Positions 1 through 8,027 of a stretch of 64,000 bases of DNA are shown in pieces; positions within the stretch are counted from its first letter, which is position 1; each line of letters opens with the position of its first letter. The stretch lies in NCBI RefSeq assembly GCF_016522535.1, contig NZ_JAEHOI010000006.1, forward strand, positions 1-64,000, given 5' to 3'. The notes beneath the pieces were generated by a model. That model ran no database searches, was not told where the DNA came from, and saw only the letters and a list, made by a program, of their open reading frames with translations. The DNA comes from Leucobacter edaphi (GTDB lineage Bacteria > Actinomycetota > Actinomycetes > Actinomycetales > Microbacteriaceae). The translations under genes and the position numbers were made by a program.

Positions 1-40
1 GTCGGCCCACTGGTTGGGGGCACCTCGGTGGGTGTTGAAA

Positions 41-88
41 AACGTGGGGGGGGGGGGGGGGGGGGGGCCCCCCCCCCCGCCGTTTCGG
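41..88 (-). terminator. Poly-G/poly-C hairpin, possible terminator
   Basis: The plus strand carries 22 consecutive G (46-67) followed directly by 11 consecutive C (68-78). Read on the minus strand, the direction of the MHS transporter gene that ends at 117, this is AAACGGC, then G11, C22 and ACGTTTTT. A perfect GC stem with an AAACG/CGTTT outer pair and a T-run looks like an oversized Rho-independent terminator. The run length may be wrong, because long homopolymers are error-prone in sequencing. Positions 1-116 contain no gene that I can support. Confidence 0.45.
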
Positions 89-116
89 CCTGCTCGGCCG
101 ATTCAGTGGGTCGTGC

Positions 117-1448
117 CTAGTGCTTGAAGCCGGGAAGGCTCACGCTCAGGCGCGGGGCGATCGCACCGGCGACCGCGGTGAACAGCGACAGGAAGATGAG
201 CATCGCCGCCGCCGGCCACCAGTGGTCGCCCGCCGAGGCGACGAAGCCCGTGGCCAGGACCGGGATGAAGCCCGAGAGCATGCCGGCGATGTTCTGCGCG
301 AGACCCACGCCGGTGTAGCGCGTCTTCGCGGGGAAGAGGCCGGTGAGGACCGTGCCGGACGCCGCGTAGGGCAGCGAGAGCGCGGCGACCGCGAGCGTCA
401 TCGCAAGGACCACGAGCACCGGGTTCCCCGAGGAGAGCATGATGAAGGCCGGGACCGCGACGACCGCGGAGAGGATGCCGCCCCACAGGATGACCTTGCT
501 CGCGCCGTACTTCGAACCGAGGTTGCCACCCCAGATCAGGATGAAGATCTCGACGAACGCCGCAACCATGCTGCCGAGGAGCATGAGGGTCGAGTCGTAG
601 CCGAGCACGTTAACGCCGTACCAGACGCAGAACGCGGTCACGAGGTAGAAACCGCCGACGCCGAGCAGGGCAGCGGCCATACCGACGATGATCTGCCTCC
701 AGCTGTCGCGGAAGGTGGTGAGCACCGGGCTCTTGACGACCTCGCCCGACTCCTCGAGCTGGCGGAACACCGGCGACTCCTCCAGCTTGCTCCGGATGTA
801 GACCGCGATGAGCAGGAGCGGGAGCGCGATGAGGAACGGGATGCGCCAGCCGAACGCGTCGAAGTTCGCCTTCGAGAAGATGAGCGTCATGATGAAGAAG
901 CCGCCCGAGGACAGGATCGTGCCGATCGGCGATCCGATCTGCGGAATCGCCGCGTAGCGGGCGCGCAGGTGCAGCGGCGCGTTCTCGACGACGATCGTCA
1001 TCGCGCCCGACCACTCGCCGCCGACGAAGAGGCCCTGCAGCACGCGGAGCAGCACGAGCAGGATCGGCGCGCCGATGCCGATCGCGGCGTAGGTCGGCAG
1101 GAGGCCGATCAGACCGGTCACGATGCCGATGCCGACGATCGTGATCATCAGCACCTTCCGGCGGCCGATGCGGTCGCCCATGCGACCGAAGATCATGCCG
1201 CCGATCGGGCGGGCGGCGAGACCGACGCCGAACGTCGCGAACGAGGCGAGCGCCGCGGCGGTCGCGTTCTCCGTCGCGAAGAACTGGACGTTGAAGACCA
1301 GCGCGGCGGCGGCGCTGAACAGGAAGAAGTCATACCACTCGAGTGCGGTACCGATGAGGGCGCCCAGGGCGACCTTGTTGGCGTCCTTGACGCTCAACTC
1401 CTGGACTGCGGCGTACTCAATGGTCGCCGTAGGCAATTTCTCGCTCAT
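117..1448 (-). CDS. MFS transporter, MHS (metabolite:H+ symporter) family
   Basis: A 443-residue inner-membrane protein with 12 hydrophobic segments. Residues 37-42 (EWYDFF) after TM1 and the loop 2-3 motif GRMGDRIGRRKVL (88-100) are typical of the MHS branch (ShiA/KgtP/ProP relatives), which import small carboxylates, amino acids or osmolytes by proton symport. The substrate cannot be read from sequence. The ATG is preceded by GGAGAG at about 5 nt spacing. It is divergent from a PucR-type regulator, with inverted repeats in the shared intergenic region, so that regulator is a plausible controller. The family is certain; the substrate is not. Confidence 0.9.
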   Translation of the reverse strand: MSEKLPTATIEYAAVQELSVKDANKVALGALIGTALEWYDFFLFSAAAALVFNVQFFATENATAAALASFATFGVGLAARPIGGMIFGRMGDRIGRRKVLMITIVGIGIVTGLIGLLPTYAAIGIGAPILLVLLRVLQGLFVGGEWSGAMTIVVENAPLHLRARYAAIPQIGSPIGTILSSGGFFIMTLIFSKANFDAFGWRIPFLIALPLLLIAVYIRSKLEESPVFRQLEESGEVVKSPVLTTFRDSWRQIIVGMAAALLGVGGFYLVTAFCVWYGVNVLGYDSTLMLLGSMVAAFVEIFILIWGGNLGSKYGASKVILWGGILSAVVAVPAFIMLSSGNPVLVVLAMTLAVAALSLPYAASGTVLTGLFPAKTRYTGVGLAQNIAGMLSGFIPVLATGFVASAGDHWWPAAAMLIFLSLFTAVAGAIAPRLSVSLPGFKH

Positions 1449-1475
1449 GTTTTCTCTCCGTTGAGGATGCGGGAT

Positions 1476-1510
1476 CCGTCTGTTCCGAGGGAGCCGTCAA
1501 GAACAGACGG
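1476..1510. promoter_or_regulatory. Inverted repeat in the MHS/PucR divergent promoter region
   Basis: CCGTCTGTTC (1476-1485) and GAACAGACGG (1501-1510) form a perfect 10-bp inverted repeat around a 15-nt spacer, 28 bp upstream of the transporter start. It could be an operator for the divergent PucR-type regulator or a hairpin in the transporter leader. A second imperfect inverted repeat (GGGGTCGAA / TTCGATCCCC) lies at 1549-1577, next to the regulator promoter. Confidence 0.5.
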
Positions 1511-1595
1511 CTTCCCAATGAGCATCTCAGGAGAATTGCCCGGAAAACGGGGTCGAATACCCTTGATTTCGATCCCCAAGGTGTGCGAATGCACA

Positions 1596-1607
1596 TACCC
1601 TGGAGAT
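1596..1607 (+). promoter_or_regulatory. Leaderless promoter -10 (TACCCT) of the PucR-type regulator
   Basis: TACCCT at 1596-1601 matches the actinobacterial TANNNT -10 and ends 6 nt before the ATG at 1608, so transcription would start at or next to the start codon. The GGAG that follows is too close to the ATG to work as a Shine-Dalgarno site. Confidence 0.55.
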
Positions 1608-2783
1608 ATGCCCGAGAAATCGACCAAGGGGCTCCGTGATCAGCCACTCGAGTCCGACCGCACGCGCTGGCTCGAGCTGCTCGACGGACTCGACCTCGAC
1701 GAACTCACCGCACGATTCGTCGAGTCCGTCGTCGGCATCCCCGGCTACGACCCGCCCCCGGTTCCGCTCTCCGAGGTCCGCCGCACCGGCCGGCTCTCCT
1801 TCGAAGGGCTCCTCGATGCCCTTCGTGCCGGCGGCCTCCACGACACCCTCGAGGTCGCGAGCGACGTCGGCGTCTCCCGCGCCCGCGCCGGGATCCCCGT
1901 CACCTCGCTGATGTCCGCGATCCGGCTCGACTTCGTGATCCTGTGGGCCGGCCTCACCCGCGTCGCCACGCACGAGGACTCGGAGCTCCTCGTGCGCCAC
2001 ACCGGGATCGTGCTCAACACCGTCGACGAATACGCCGGCCAGACCCAACGCGCCTACGTCGCCGAGACGCAGCGCATGCGAGACGAAGCGGCCTCGGTGC
2101 GGCGCGGCCTGATCGCAGCCCTCTTCCAGGATCCGCCACCCGGCGAGGAGCGGCTGCGCGACATCGCAGACGAGCTCGGTCTCGACCTCGCCGAGCCCCT
2201 CGTCGTCGTGGCAGCACGCGGCGACGACATCGCCCCGCTCCGCGTGAGCATCGCCGAGCTCGAGCGCGTCGGCGCTGAGGTCTTCACGATGCACCTCGGC
2301 GACCAGCTCATCGCCTTCCTCCGCAGGGACATGCTGCCCGGATCGCGCCTCGAGGAATCCGCTGAGCGCATCAGGGCGACCACCCGCATCGGACTCGCCG
2401 TCGCCTCCGCCGGCCTGCCCGAGCTTCGCCACGCCGCCGATACCGCGCGCGACCTTGCGCGGGTGTTCAAGACCCACGAGACCGGCGCCATGACGCTGAC
2501 GCGGGGCTGGGCGCGACTCGCGGCGCGCAGCCTCCTGGCCTCCGGCCGGCCGATCCTCGACGATGTCAACGCGGCCCTCGGCACCTGCGGGATCGCCGAG
2601 CGCGCGCGACTCGAGGAGGCCGTGCGCAGCTACCTGCGCACGGGAAGCATCGGAGAGTCGGCGGCGGAGCTGTTCTGCCACCGGAACACGATCGCGAATC
2701 GCCTTCGCCGCTTCGCGGAGCTCACGGGAGTGGACCCGCTCGTGCCGACGCAAGCGGCTCGGATCGTGGTGGGGTGGTCGTAG
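1608..2783 (+). CDS. PucR/CdaR-type helix-turn-helix regulator
   Basis: A 391-residue cytoplasmic regulator. The last ~55 residues form the PucR C-terminal HTH (HTH_30): a helix, then FCHRNTIANRLRRF, then LTGVD. The N-terminal half is a conserved sensory region with no DNA-binding motif. The chosen ATG follows a TANNNT -10 by 6 nt; an in-frame GTG at 1581 is possible but has no ribosome site. It is divergent from an MHS permease and convergent with an M20 hydrolase, so it probably controls uptake or breakdown of a nitrogen-containing metabolite. A paralogue with the same architecture lies at 10722-11933, also next to an M20 hydrolase. Confidence 0.85.
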   Translation: MPEKSTKGLRDQPLESDRTRWLELLDGLDLDELTARFVESVVGIPGYDPPPVPLSEVRRTGRLSFEGLLDALRAGGLHDTLEVASDVGVSRARAGIPVTSLMSAIRLDFVILWAGLTRVATHEDSELLVRHTGIVLNTVDEYAGQTQRAYVAETQRMRDEAASVRRGLIAALFQDPPPGEERLRDIADELGLDLAEPLVVVAARGDDIAPLRVSIAELERVGAEVFTMHLGDQLIAFLRRDMLPGSRLEESAERIRATTRIGLAVASAGLPELRHAADTARDLARVFKTHETGAMTLTRGWARLAARSLLASGRPILDDVNAALGTCGIAERARLEEAVRSYLRTGSIGESAAELFCHRNTIANRLRRFAELTGVDPLVPTQAARIVVGWS

Positions 2784-2866
2784 GGCGTCACCCGCTGGGC
2801 GTCACCCGCGGGGCCTCACCCGCTGGGCGTCACCCGCGCGGCGTCACCCGCGGGGCCTCACCCCAC
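2783..2866. repeat. Tandem array of six ~14-bp units between convergent genes
   Basis: Six head-to-tail copies of a 14-bp unit, GGGCGTCACCCGCT with small variations (GCGT/GCCT in the core). The array starts in the stop codon of the PucR-type regulator and covers the stop codon of the convergent M20 gene. Units carry GCGGGTGA on the minus strand. No protein is encoded in it. It may be a terminator-like or purely slipped-strand repeat. Confidence 0.8.
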
Positions 2867-4252
2867 CCGGTCCGCGACGATCCTCCGCAGCGCCGCGAGC
2901 GACAGCTCGATCGAGCGCGCGTCGATCCGCTCGTCGTGACCGTGCACGCCCTCGCGGTAGCGCTCGTAGCTCCAGTCCTCGCCGAGGACGCCGAAGCCGT
3001 AGGCGGGAATACCGAGTTCCCGCAGCACGCGGGCGTCCGAACCGCCCGCGGCCATGATCGGCACCATCGGGGCCCCGGCAACCTCCTCGACCGCGCGGCC
3101 GATCGCCGCGAGCAGCGGGGTGTCCGTGGGCGAACTCGTGGCGGCCCAACCGCGCAGGTGCTCGATCTCGACATCCTCGGCCCACTCGCCGAGAACGGCG
3201 CTCAGCAGATCATCGACGTTCTCGTCCGTCGTGCCCGGCAGCGTGCGGATATCGAGGTCGATCGTGCCGACCGCCGGGATCACGTTGTGCACCGCGCCGG
3301 CCCGGAGCACCGTCGGAGAGATCGTCACGCGTGACACGGCGTGCGCGTAGCCCGCGATCCCGCCGAGCTGCGGCAGCACCGCGTCGATGCGCACGGGATC
3401 GAGCAGCCGCTCGGCGATCTCGGGGTCGTCGATCCTGGCGTGCACGAACGCGCTCCACAGCGGCCCGAGCTCCGCGACCGGCATCACCTCGCGCAGGCGG
3501 TGCAGCACCTCGCCCACGCGGTACGCCGCGCTCTCCGCGCCATAAGGAATGGATGCGTGACCGGGCTTTCCGCGGACGATAAGCCGGCGACCGGCCGATC
3601 CCTTCTCGGCGACCTCGATCGCGACGTGACGCCCCATGCGCATGCCGCCGGACTCGCTGAGGGCCTCGTCCACGCGGATCGCGTCCGGGTGGTTCTGCAC
3701 GAGCCAGTGGATGCCGTACTCGCCGCCGGCCTCCTCGTCGGCCACCGCGAGCAGCACGAGATCACCGCGTGGCGGCTCCGGCGCGAGCGCGACCTCGCGG
3801 AGCACGACCGCGAAGGCTGCGGTCAGGTACAGCATGTCGACCGCGCCGCGACCCCACACCTCGCCGTCGACGAGGTCGCCGCCGAAGGGATTGCGGCTCC
3901 AGCCCTCGGGGTCGACGGGGACGACGTCGAGATGCCCGAGCAGACCGAGCGACGGGGCCCCGGGGTCGGTGCCGCGCACGCGCGCAATGAGCGAGGCTCG
4001 CCCCGGCGCGGACTCGAGTACCTGCGTCTCCACGCGGCCCGCGGCCACCGCGTCCGCGAGGAATCGCTGGAGCACGCGCACGTTGCGGATCTCCTGACCG
4101 GACTCGGGGGTGCCATCGTTCACGCACGCCTCGCGGATCAGCGCCCGCGTGAGCTCGATCGCCTCGCCTGCATCGAAGGATCCGTCCACGCCGCTCCGTG
4201 CGAGCGACCCGTCGACCGCCTCCGGCAGCTGGGCTTCCGCGGGCTCGGGCAC
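2858..4252 (-). CDS. M20/M25/M40 family metallo-hydrolase
   Basis: A 464-residue zinc-dependent amidohydrolase/peptidase of the M20 family. Metal-ligand motifs are visible in order: GHLDV (H107, D109), GRGAVDM (D139), DEEAGG (catalytic E173 and metal E174), with the dimerisation lid domain between about residues 215 and 335. No signal peptide, so cytoplasmic. The start is a GTG with AAGGAGGA 5-6 nt upstream. M20 enzymes cleave C-terminal residues or N-acyl groups from amino acids; the exact substrate is unknown. The neighbouring PucR-type regulator and MHS permease suggest a catabolic role for an imported compound. Confidence 0.88.
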   Translation of the reverse strand: MPEPAEAQLPEAVDGSLARSGVDGSFDAGEAIELTRALIREACVNDGTPESGQEIRNVRVLQRFLADAVAAGRVETQVLESAPGRASLIARVRGTDPGAPSLGLLGHLDVVPVDPEGWSRNPFGGDLVDGEVWGRGAVDMLYLTAAFAVVLREVALAPEPPRGDLVLLAVADEEAGGEYGIHWLVQNHPDAIRVDEALSESGGMRMGRHVAIEVAEKGSAGRRLIVRGKPGHASIPYGAESAAYRVGEVLHRLREVMPVAELGPLWSAFVHARIDDPEIAERLLDPVRIDAVLPQLGGIAGYAHAVSRVTISPTVLRAGAVHNVIPAVGTIDLDIRTLPGTTDENVDDLLSAVLGEWAEDVEIEHLRGWAATSSPTDTPLLAAIGRAVEEVAGAPMVPIMAAGGSDARVLRELGIPAYGFGVLGEDWSYERYREGVHGHDERIDARSIELSLAALRRIVADRVG

Positions 4253-4395
4253 CGATTCCTCCTTGTCCGCCCCGTGTTCCGTGGAACGGGGATACGGATC
4301 AAGAATACTCGGCCCGCCAAGGGGCCGGCGCCTGCCGGCGGCGCGAGCGGACCGCAGGGGCGGGGCCTTCGCCCGGCTGCCCGGGATCGTCCCGG

Positions 4396-5088
4396 TTACT
4401 CGCCAGCTGCCGCGCCGGCGCCCTCGTGCGCCCAGCGCTCGACCGAGTCAAGGATCGCCTGGATTCCCGCGCGGTACACCGAGATCCCGTTCATCGCGAG
4501 CAGCGCGTCCCGGTGTTCGCGCACGTTCGGATACGGTCCGAGATCCGCTCCGCCGAAACCCGTCACCCACGGGATCGAGCCGTCGCGCACCCCGCTGCCG
4601 TCGTTGAGCGCGTCCTGGGCGAGCGCCGCGCTCTGCGCGAGCGTGAAGCCGGACACCGCCGCATAGGCCCTGAGCAGGGTTTCCCCTTGGAGCCCGCCCT
4701 CGGAGAGCGTCTCGAGGATGTGCTCGTCCGACGCCAGATCGCCGGGCCCGCCCGGATCAACCAGCGCCCACTCCGCCGCGACCGACGGATACTTCAGGCT
4801 GAGCTCCGCGTTCCGGATCATGTGCCGCTCGAGACGCTCCCGCCAGCTCCCGGGAACCGCGCGCGCATCCTCGACGGCCATCCCCGACAGCCGATCGAGC
4901 GCGGCCTTCGTGAGCTCCTCCTTGTTCCGGAAGTGCCGATACATCGCGGTCGCGTCAACCCCGAGCGCCTCCCCCAGCCGTTTGAACGTGATCCGCGAGT
5001 CCCGCTCGTCGCTCGCCAGCGCGAGCACAGCGTCGACGATCACGCTCTGGTCGAGGCGGCCCCTTCGCCGCGCATCGATGTCCGTCAT
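4396..5088 (-). CDS. TetR/AcrR family transcriptional regulator
   Basis: A 230-residue one-component repressor-type protein. The N-terminal HTH (about residues 34-58, TFKRLGEALGVDATAMYRHF) is typical of TetR proteins, and the remainder is a helical ligand-binding/dimer domain of the TetR C-terminal type. The ATG at 5088 was chosen because it follows GGAGACCTG; an in-frame ATG 66 nt upstream has no ribosome site. It is divergent from the Pr6Pr gene with 221 bp between the starts. The regulated gene is not obvious; the M20 gene 143 bp downstream is on the same strand. Confidence 0.85.
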   Translation of the reverse strand: MTDIDARRRGRLDQSVIVDAVLALASDERDSRITFKRLGEALGVDATAMYRHFRNKEELTKAALDRLSGMAVEDARAVPGSWRERLERHMIRNAELSLKYPSVAAEWALVDPGGPGDLASDEHILETLSEGGLQGETLLRAYAAVSGFTLAQSAALAQDALNDGSGVRDGSIPWVTGFGGADLGPYPNVREHRDALLAMNGISVYRAGIQAILDSVERWAHEGAGAAAGE

Positions 5089-5297
5089 CAGGTCTCCGCC
5101 TCCAAATCGGTGAGCCGACGCGAAACCGGGCTGGGCAGCCGCGCCGATCACCACAGCTTAGTATCGCCGGGCATCGGAAACGCGCGAGTCGCGCGAGTTG
5201 CGGCGGAGGGGCGAGCCTCGACGGCGCGAAGCCCCCGACGTGTCCGGCCCGAAAGACGCGCGGGGATCCGCTCTTCCCAACGGATCGCCACCGTGAC

Positions 5298-5309
5298 TAG
5301 ATTCGACGC
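5298..5309 (+). promoter_or_regulatory. Leaderless promoter -10 (TAGATT) of the Pr6Pr gene
   Basis: TAGATT at 5298-5303 is a TANNNT hexamer 6 nt before the ATG. No Shine-Dalgarno sequence is present. Confidence 0.5.
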
Positions 5310-6032
5310 ATGAGCATCGGCGCGCGCACCACGGACACTCCACTGGTCGCGGGCGGCGCCGTCGCGGATCGTGGGATCGCGCTGGTATTCCGCGTGCTCG
5401 CCGCGCTCGTCATCGCGCTCGGGCTGGCCCGCAGTCTCGACCTCTTCACCGCGCAGCCGAACTGGCTCGCGATGCTGTACTTCACGCAGCTCAGCAACCT
5501 GCTCTGCCTGATCTGGATGGTGATCGCGGCGACCGGAACGGCCCGAGATCTCAGGGCCAGAGGACGTGGCGGGACCAGCACGCCCTCCGCCCGCTGGGCG
5601 GCGGCACTCATGCACGCGATCACGGTGACGATGCTCATCTACATCGTCGTGCTCGTGCCGACGTACGACCCGAGCAGCGGCGACGATCCGCCGTTCACGC
5701 TCACCGACACGCTGGTGCACGTGGTGACCCCGTGCCTGATCATCCTCGACTGGCTGCTGTTCACGCCGAAGGGGCGTATCCGCTGGTTCGATCCGCTGCT
5801 GTGGGTCCTGATCCCCTACGCGTATCTCGCGTTTGCGCTGATCTACGGGGGATTCGGCGGGCGTTTCGAGTCCGGGGACACCTTCGCCTACCCGTTCCTC
5901 GACGTCGCGACGCTCGGGGTCGGCGGGGTGGCGAGCTGGGTTGCGGCGCTCACGGTCGCGCTGCTCGCCGTCGCCTACGTGTACGTGGTGATCGACAAGG
6001 TGCTCGGGCGGGTATTCTCACGCGAGGCCTGA
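5310..6032 (+). CDS. Pr6Pr family membrane protein
   Basis: A 240-residue protein with six predicted transmembrane helices. The segment WFDPLLWVLIPYAYLAFALI and the later YPFLDV are features of the Pr6Pr family (predicted six-transmembrane proteins), common in Actinobacteria and of unknown function. The ATG directly follows a TAGATT -10, suggesting a leaderless mRNA. It is convergent with the acyl-CoA ligase gene, with 122 bp of GC-rich, CCCGG-repetitive spacer between the stops. Family assignment is fairly sure; no function is known. Confidence 0.8.
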   Translation: MSIGARTTDTPLVAGGAVADRGIALVFRVLAALVIALGLARSLDLFTAQPNWLAMLYFTQLSNLLCLIWMVIAATGTARDLRARGRGGTSTPSARWAAALMHAITVTMLIYIVVLVPTYDPSSGDDPPFTLTDTLVHVVTPCLIILDWLLFTPKGRIRWFDPLLWVLIPYAYLAFALIYGGFGGRFESGDTFAYPFLDVATLGVGGVASWVAALTVALLAVAYVYVVIDKVLGRVFSREA

Positions 6033-6154
6033 TCAGGGGCCGATCGCGGCGCGCAATCCGGACGCCCGGTCCCGGCGCCCGGTGGCAGCGCCCGGCCGAA
6101 GCACCCGGCCACGGCCCCCGATCGAGACACAGATCCTCACGGGGATCTGCGCCG

Positions 6155-7876
6155 CTACTCGTCGTCCTCCGCGATCGCCCGCACCGCCCGGCGATCCGCG
6201 ATCAGCGCGTCACGCACCCGGCGTCGCAGCACCTTCCCGATCAGGGACTTCGGCAACTCCTCCCACACGAGATAGGTGCTCGGTCGTTTGAACTCGGCGA
6301 GGTGGTCGCGCGCCGCGGCCCGTGCCGCACCCTCATCGAAGGTGGCTCCCGGTTCGAGGATCACCGCGGCCGTCACCACCTCTGCGCCGCCCCCGCGCGG
6401 CACGCCGACGACGGCGCACTCGGCCACGCCGGGCACCGCGTTGATCACGCGCTCGACCTCGCTCGGCGACACATTGAAGCCGCCCGTGATGATCAGCTCC
6501 TTCTTGCGGTCCACCACGGTGACGAAGCCGTCCTCGTCCTGGACGACGAGGTCGCCCGTGCGCAGCCAGCCGCCATCGAGCAGCGTCGCAGCGGTTTCCT
6601 CGGGCCGGTTCCAGTAGCCCTGGAACACCTGCGGCCCACCGATGAGCAGTTCGCCCACCTCGCCCAGAGCCACCTGCTCGGTGGGGTTTTCGGGATCCAC
6701 AACGCGTATATCCGTCGAGGGGAATGGAATGCCGATCGCGCCGATCCTGCGCGCGTCGGAGAAGGGATTCGCGAGCGCCACCGGGCTGGTCTCCGTGAGC
6801 CCGTATCCCTCATTAAGCATACTTCCGGCGAGGTCCTCCCAGCGCTTCACGATCGCGGGGGTGAGGGTCATCGCGCCCGAGATCGCGTAGACGACCTGGC
6901 TGAGGTCGAGCTTCCCATCGCGGGCCACGCGGGCGAGCCGATCGAACATGGGAGGAACGGCCGGGATGAACGTCGGCGGGAAGCGCTTCGCCGCCTGAGA
7001 GACGAGCTCAGGATCGAACGTCGGGAAGAGCACCGCGCGGGACCCCGTCTCCACGGAGTAAATCACCGAGAGCAGCACGCCGAAGGAGTGGAACATGGGG
7101 AGGAGCCCGTAGATGCTGCCCTCACCCCGGGTGAAATCGGGCATCCAGGCCGCACCCTGACGGGCGTTCGCCCAGAGGTTGCCGTGGGAGATCATGGCGC
7201 CCTTGGGCACGCCCGTGGTGCCGGAGGTGTACTGCAGGCAGGCGATGTCGTCGCGGCGGGGGCGCGGGTGGCTGGCGGGGAGCGGCTGCGAACGCTCGAG
7301 CGCGGCGAAGGCGACCGTCCCCGTGGTCGGTTCCGTGAGCTTCGCGCGCGATTCGCGGGCCTTCGCGATCGGCAGCTGCAGGGCGAGGCGCGTGCCGAAC
7401 GGCATCGCCCGGGTGACATCGACGGCGACGATCGTGCGGATTCCGAGGTCGGCCGGAAGCGACTGCAGCGTCGCGACGACCTTGTCCCACGCGATCACGA
7501 TGCTCGCGCCGTGGTCCCTGAACTGGGTCTCCAGCTCGTCGCGAGTGTAGAGCGGGTTGTGCTCGATGACGATCGCGCCGAGCCGAAGCACCGCGTAGAA
7601 CGCGATCACGTGCTGCGGGGCGTTCGGCATGATCAGCGCGACCCGGTCACCGGCCCGCACCCCGAGATCCGAGAGTCCCTGCGCCACGCGCGCGACGCGC
7701 TCCCCCAGTTCCCGGTAGGTGACGGTGCGACCGAAGAAGCTGATCGCGTCGCGATCCGCCCACTGCGCGCAGCGCTCATCAAGCAGGTCGGAGAGCGAAC
7801 CGGTGACGGGCTCGATGTCGATCGGGGTGCCGGGCGCGTAGAAGCGGTTCCAGGCGCGCGTCTCGTTCAGGTGCAT
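6155..7876 (-). CDS. Long-chain fatty-acid--CoA ligase (AMP-dependent ligase)
   Basis: A 573-residue ANL-superfamily enzyme that would activate a carboxylic acid with ATP and CoA. The P-loop motif YTSGTTGVPKGA is at 216-227; a YGLTETSP motif and the hinge LRTGDLV follow, and the C-terminal IGKVLRRRVR holds the catalytic lysine. The length is normal for FadD-type ligases. The ATG is preceded at 6 nt by TACCCT, so it is probably leaderless; longer in-frame starts reach into the neighbouring promoter and encode Arg-rich sequence not seen in the family. Chain-length preference is unknown. It is divergent from a sensor kinase gene. Confidence 0.9.
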   Translation of the reverse strand: MHLNETRAWNRFYAPGTPIDIEPVTGSLSDLLDERCAQWADRDAISFFGRTVTYRELGERVARVAQGLSDLGVRAGDRVALIMPNAPQHVIAFYAVLRLGAIVIEHNPLYTRDELETQFRDHGASIVIAWDKVVATLQSLPADLGIRTIVAVDVTRAMPFGTRLALQLPIAKARESRAKLTEPTTGTVAFAALERSQPLPASHPRPRRDDIACLQYTSGTTGVPKGAMISHGNLWANARQGAAWMPDFTRGEGSIYGLLPMFHSFGVLLSVIYSVETGSRAVLFPTFDPELVSQAAKRFPPTFIPAVPPMFDRLARVARDGKLDLSQVVYAISGAMTLTPAIVKRWEDLAGSMLNEGYGLTETSPVALANPFSDARRIGAIGIPFPSTDIRVVDPENPTEQVALGEVGELLIGGPQVFQGYWNRPEETAATLLDGGWLRTGDLVVQDEDGFVTVVDRKKELIITGGFNVSPSEVERVINAVPGVAECAVVGVPRGGGAEVVTAAVILEPGATFDEGAARAAARDHLAEFKRPSTYLVWEELPKSLIGKVLRRRVRDALIADRRAVRAIAEDDE

Positions 7877-7888
7877 CCCTCCAGGGTA
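7877..7888 (-). promoter_or_regulatory. Leaderless promoter -10 (TACCCT) of the acyl-CoA ligase
   Basis: On the minus strand TACCCT (7888-7883) precedes the ATG at 7876 by 6 nt. The arrangement TACCCT-GGAGGG-ATG is nearly the same as that before the PucR-type gene at 1608. Confidence 0.55.
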
Positions 7889-8027
7889 GTCCCGATGGGG
7901 CGGTGGATCCGGGCGGCGCGTCAGCGCCCTGGACGCCAGGCGCACCCGTCCGGCGTCCCTCGGCGCGCCCGCGAATATCCGTCCTCCGATAGACGCGCAT
8001 TTCGTGACCACCCGCAATGATTGAGGT

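Noticed and set aside
120-1607. Long open frame on the plus strand running through the MHS transporter into the PucR-type gene
   Set aside because: Its first ~490 codons are the antisense shadow of the transporter (Arg/Asp/Glu-rich, low complexity). Only the part from 1608 has family motifs.
2783-2866. CRISPR-like array
   Set aside because: 14-bp head-to-tail units without spacers, no cas genes.
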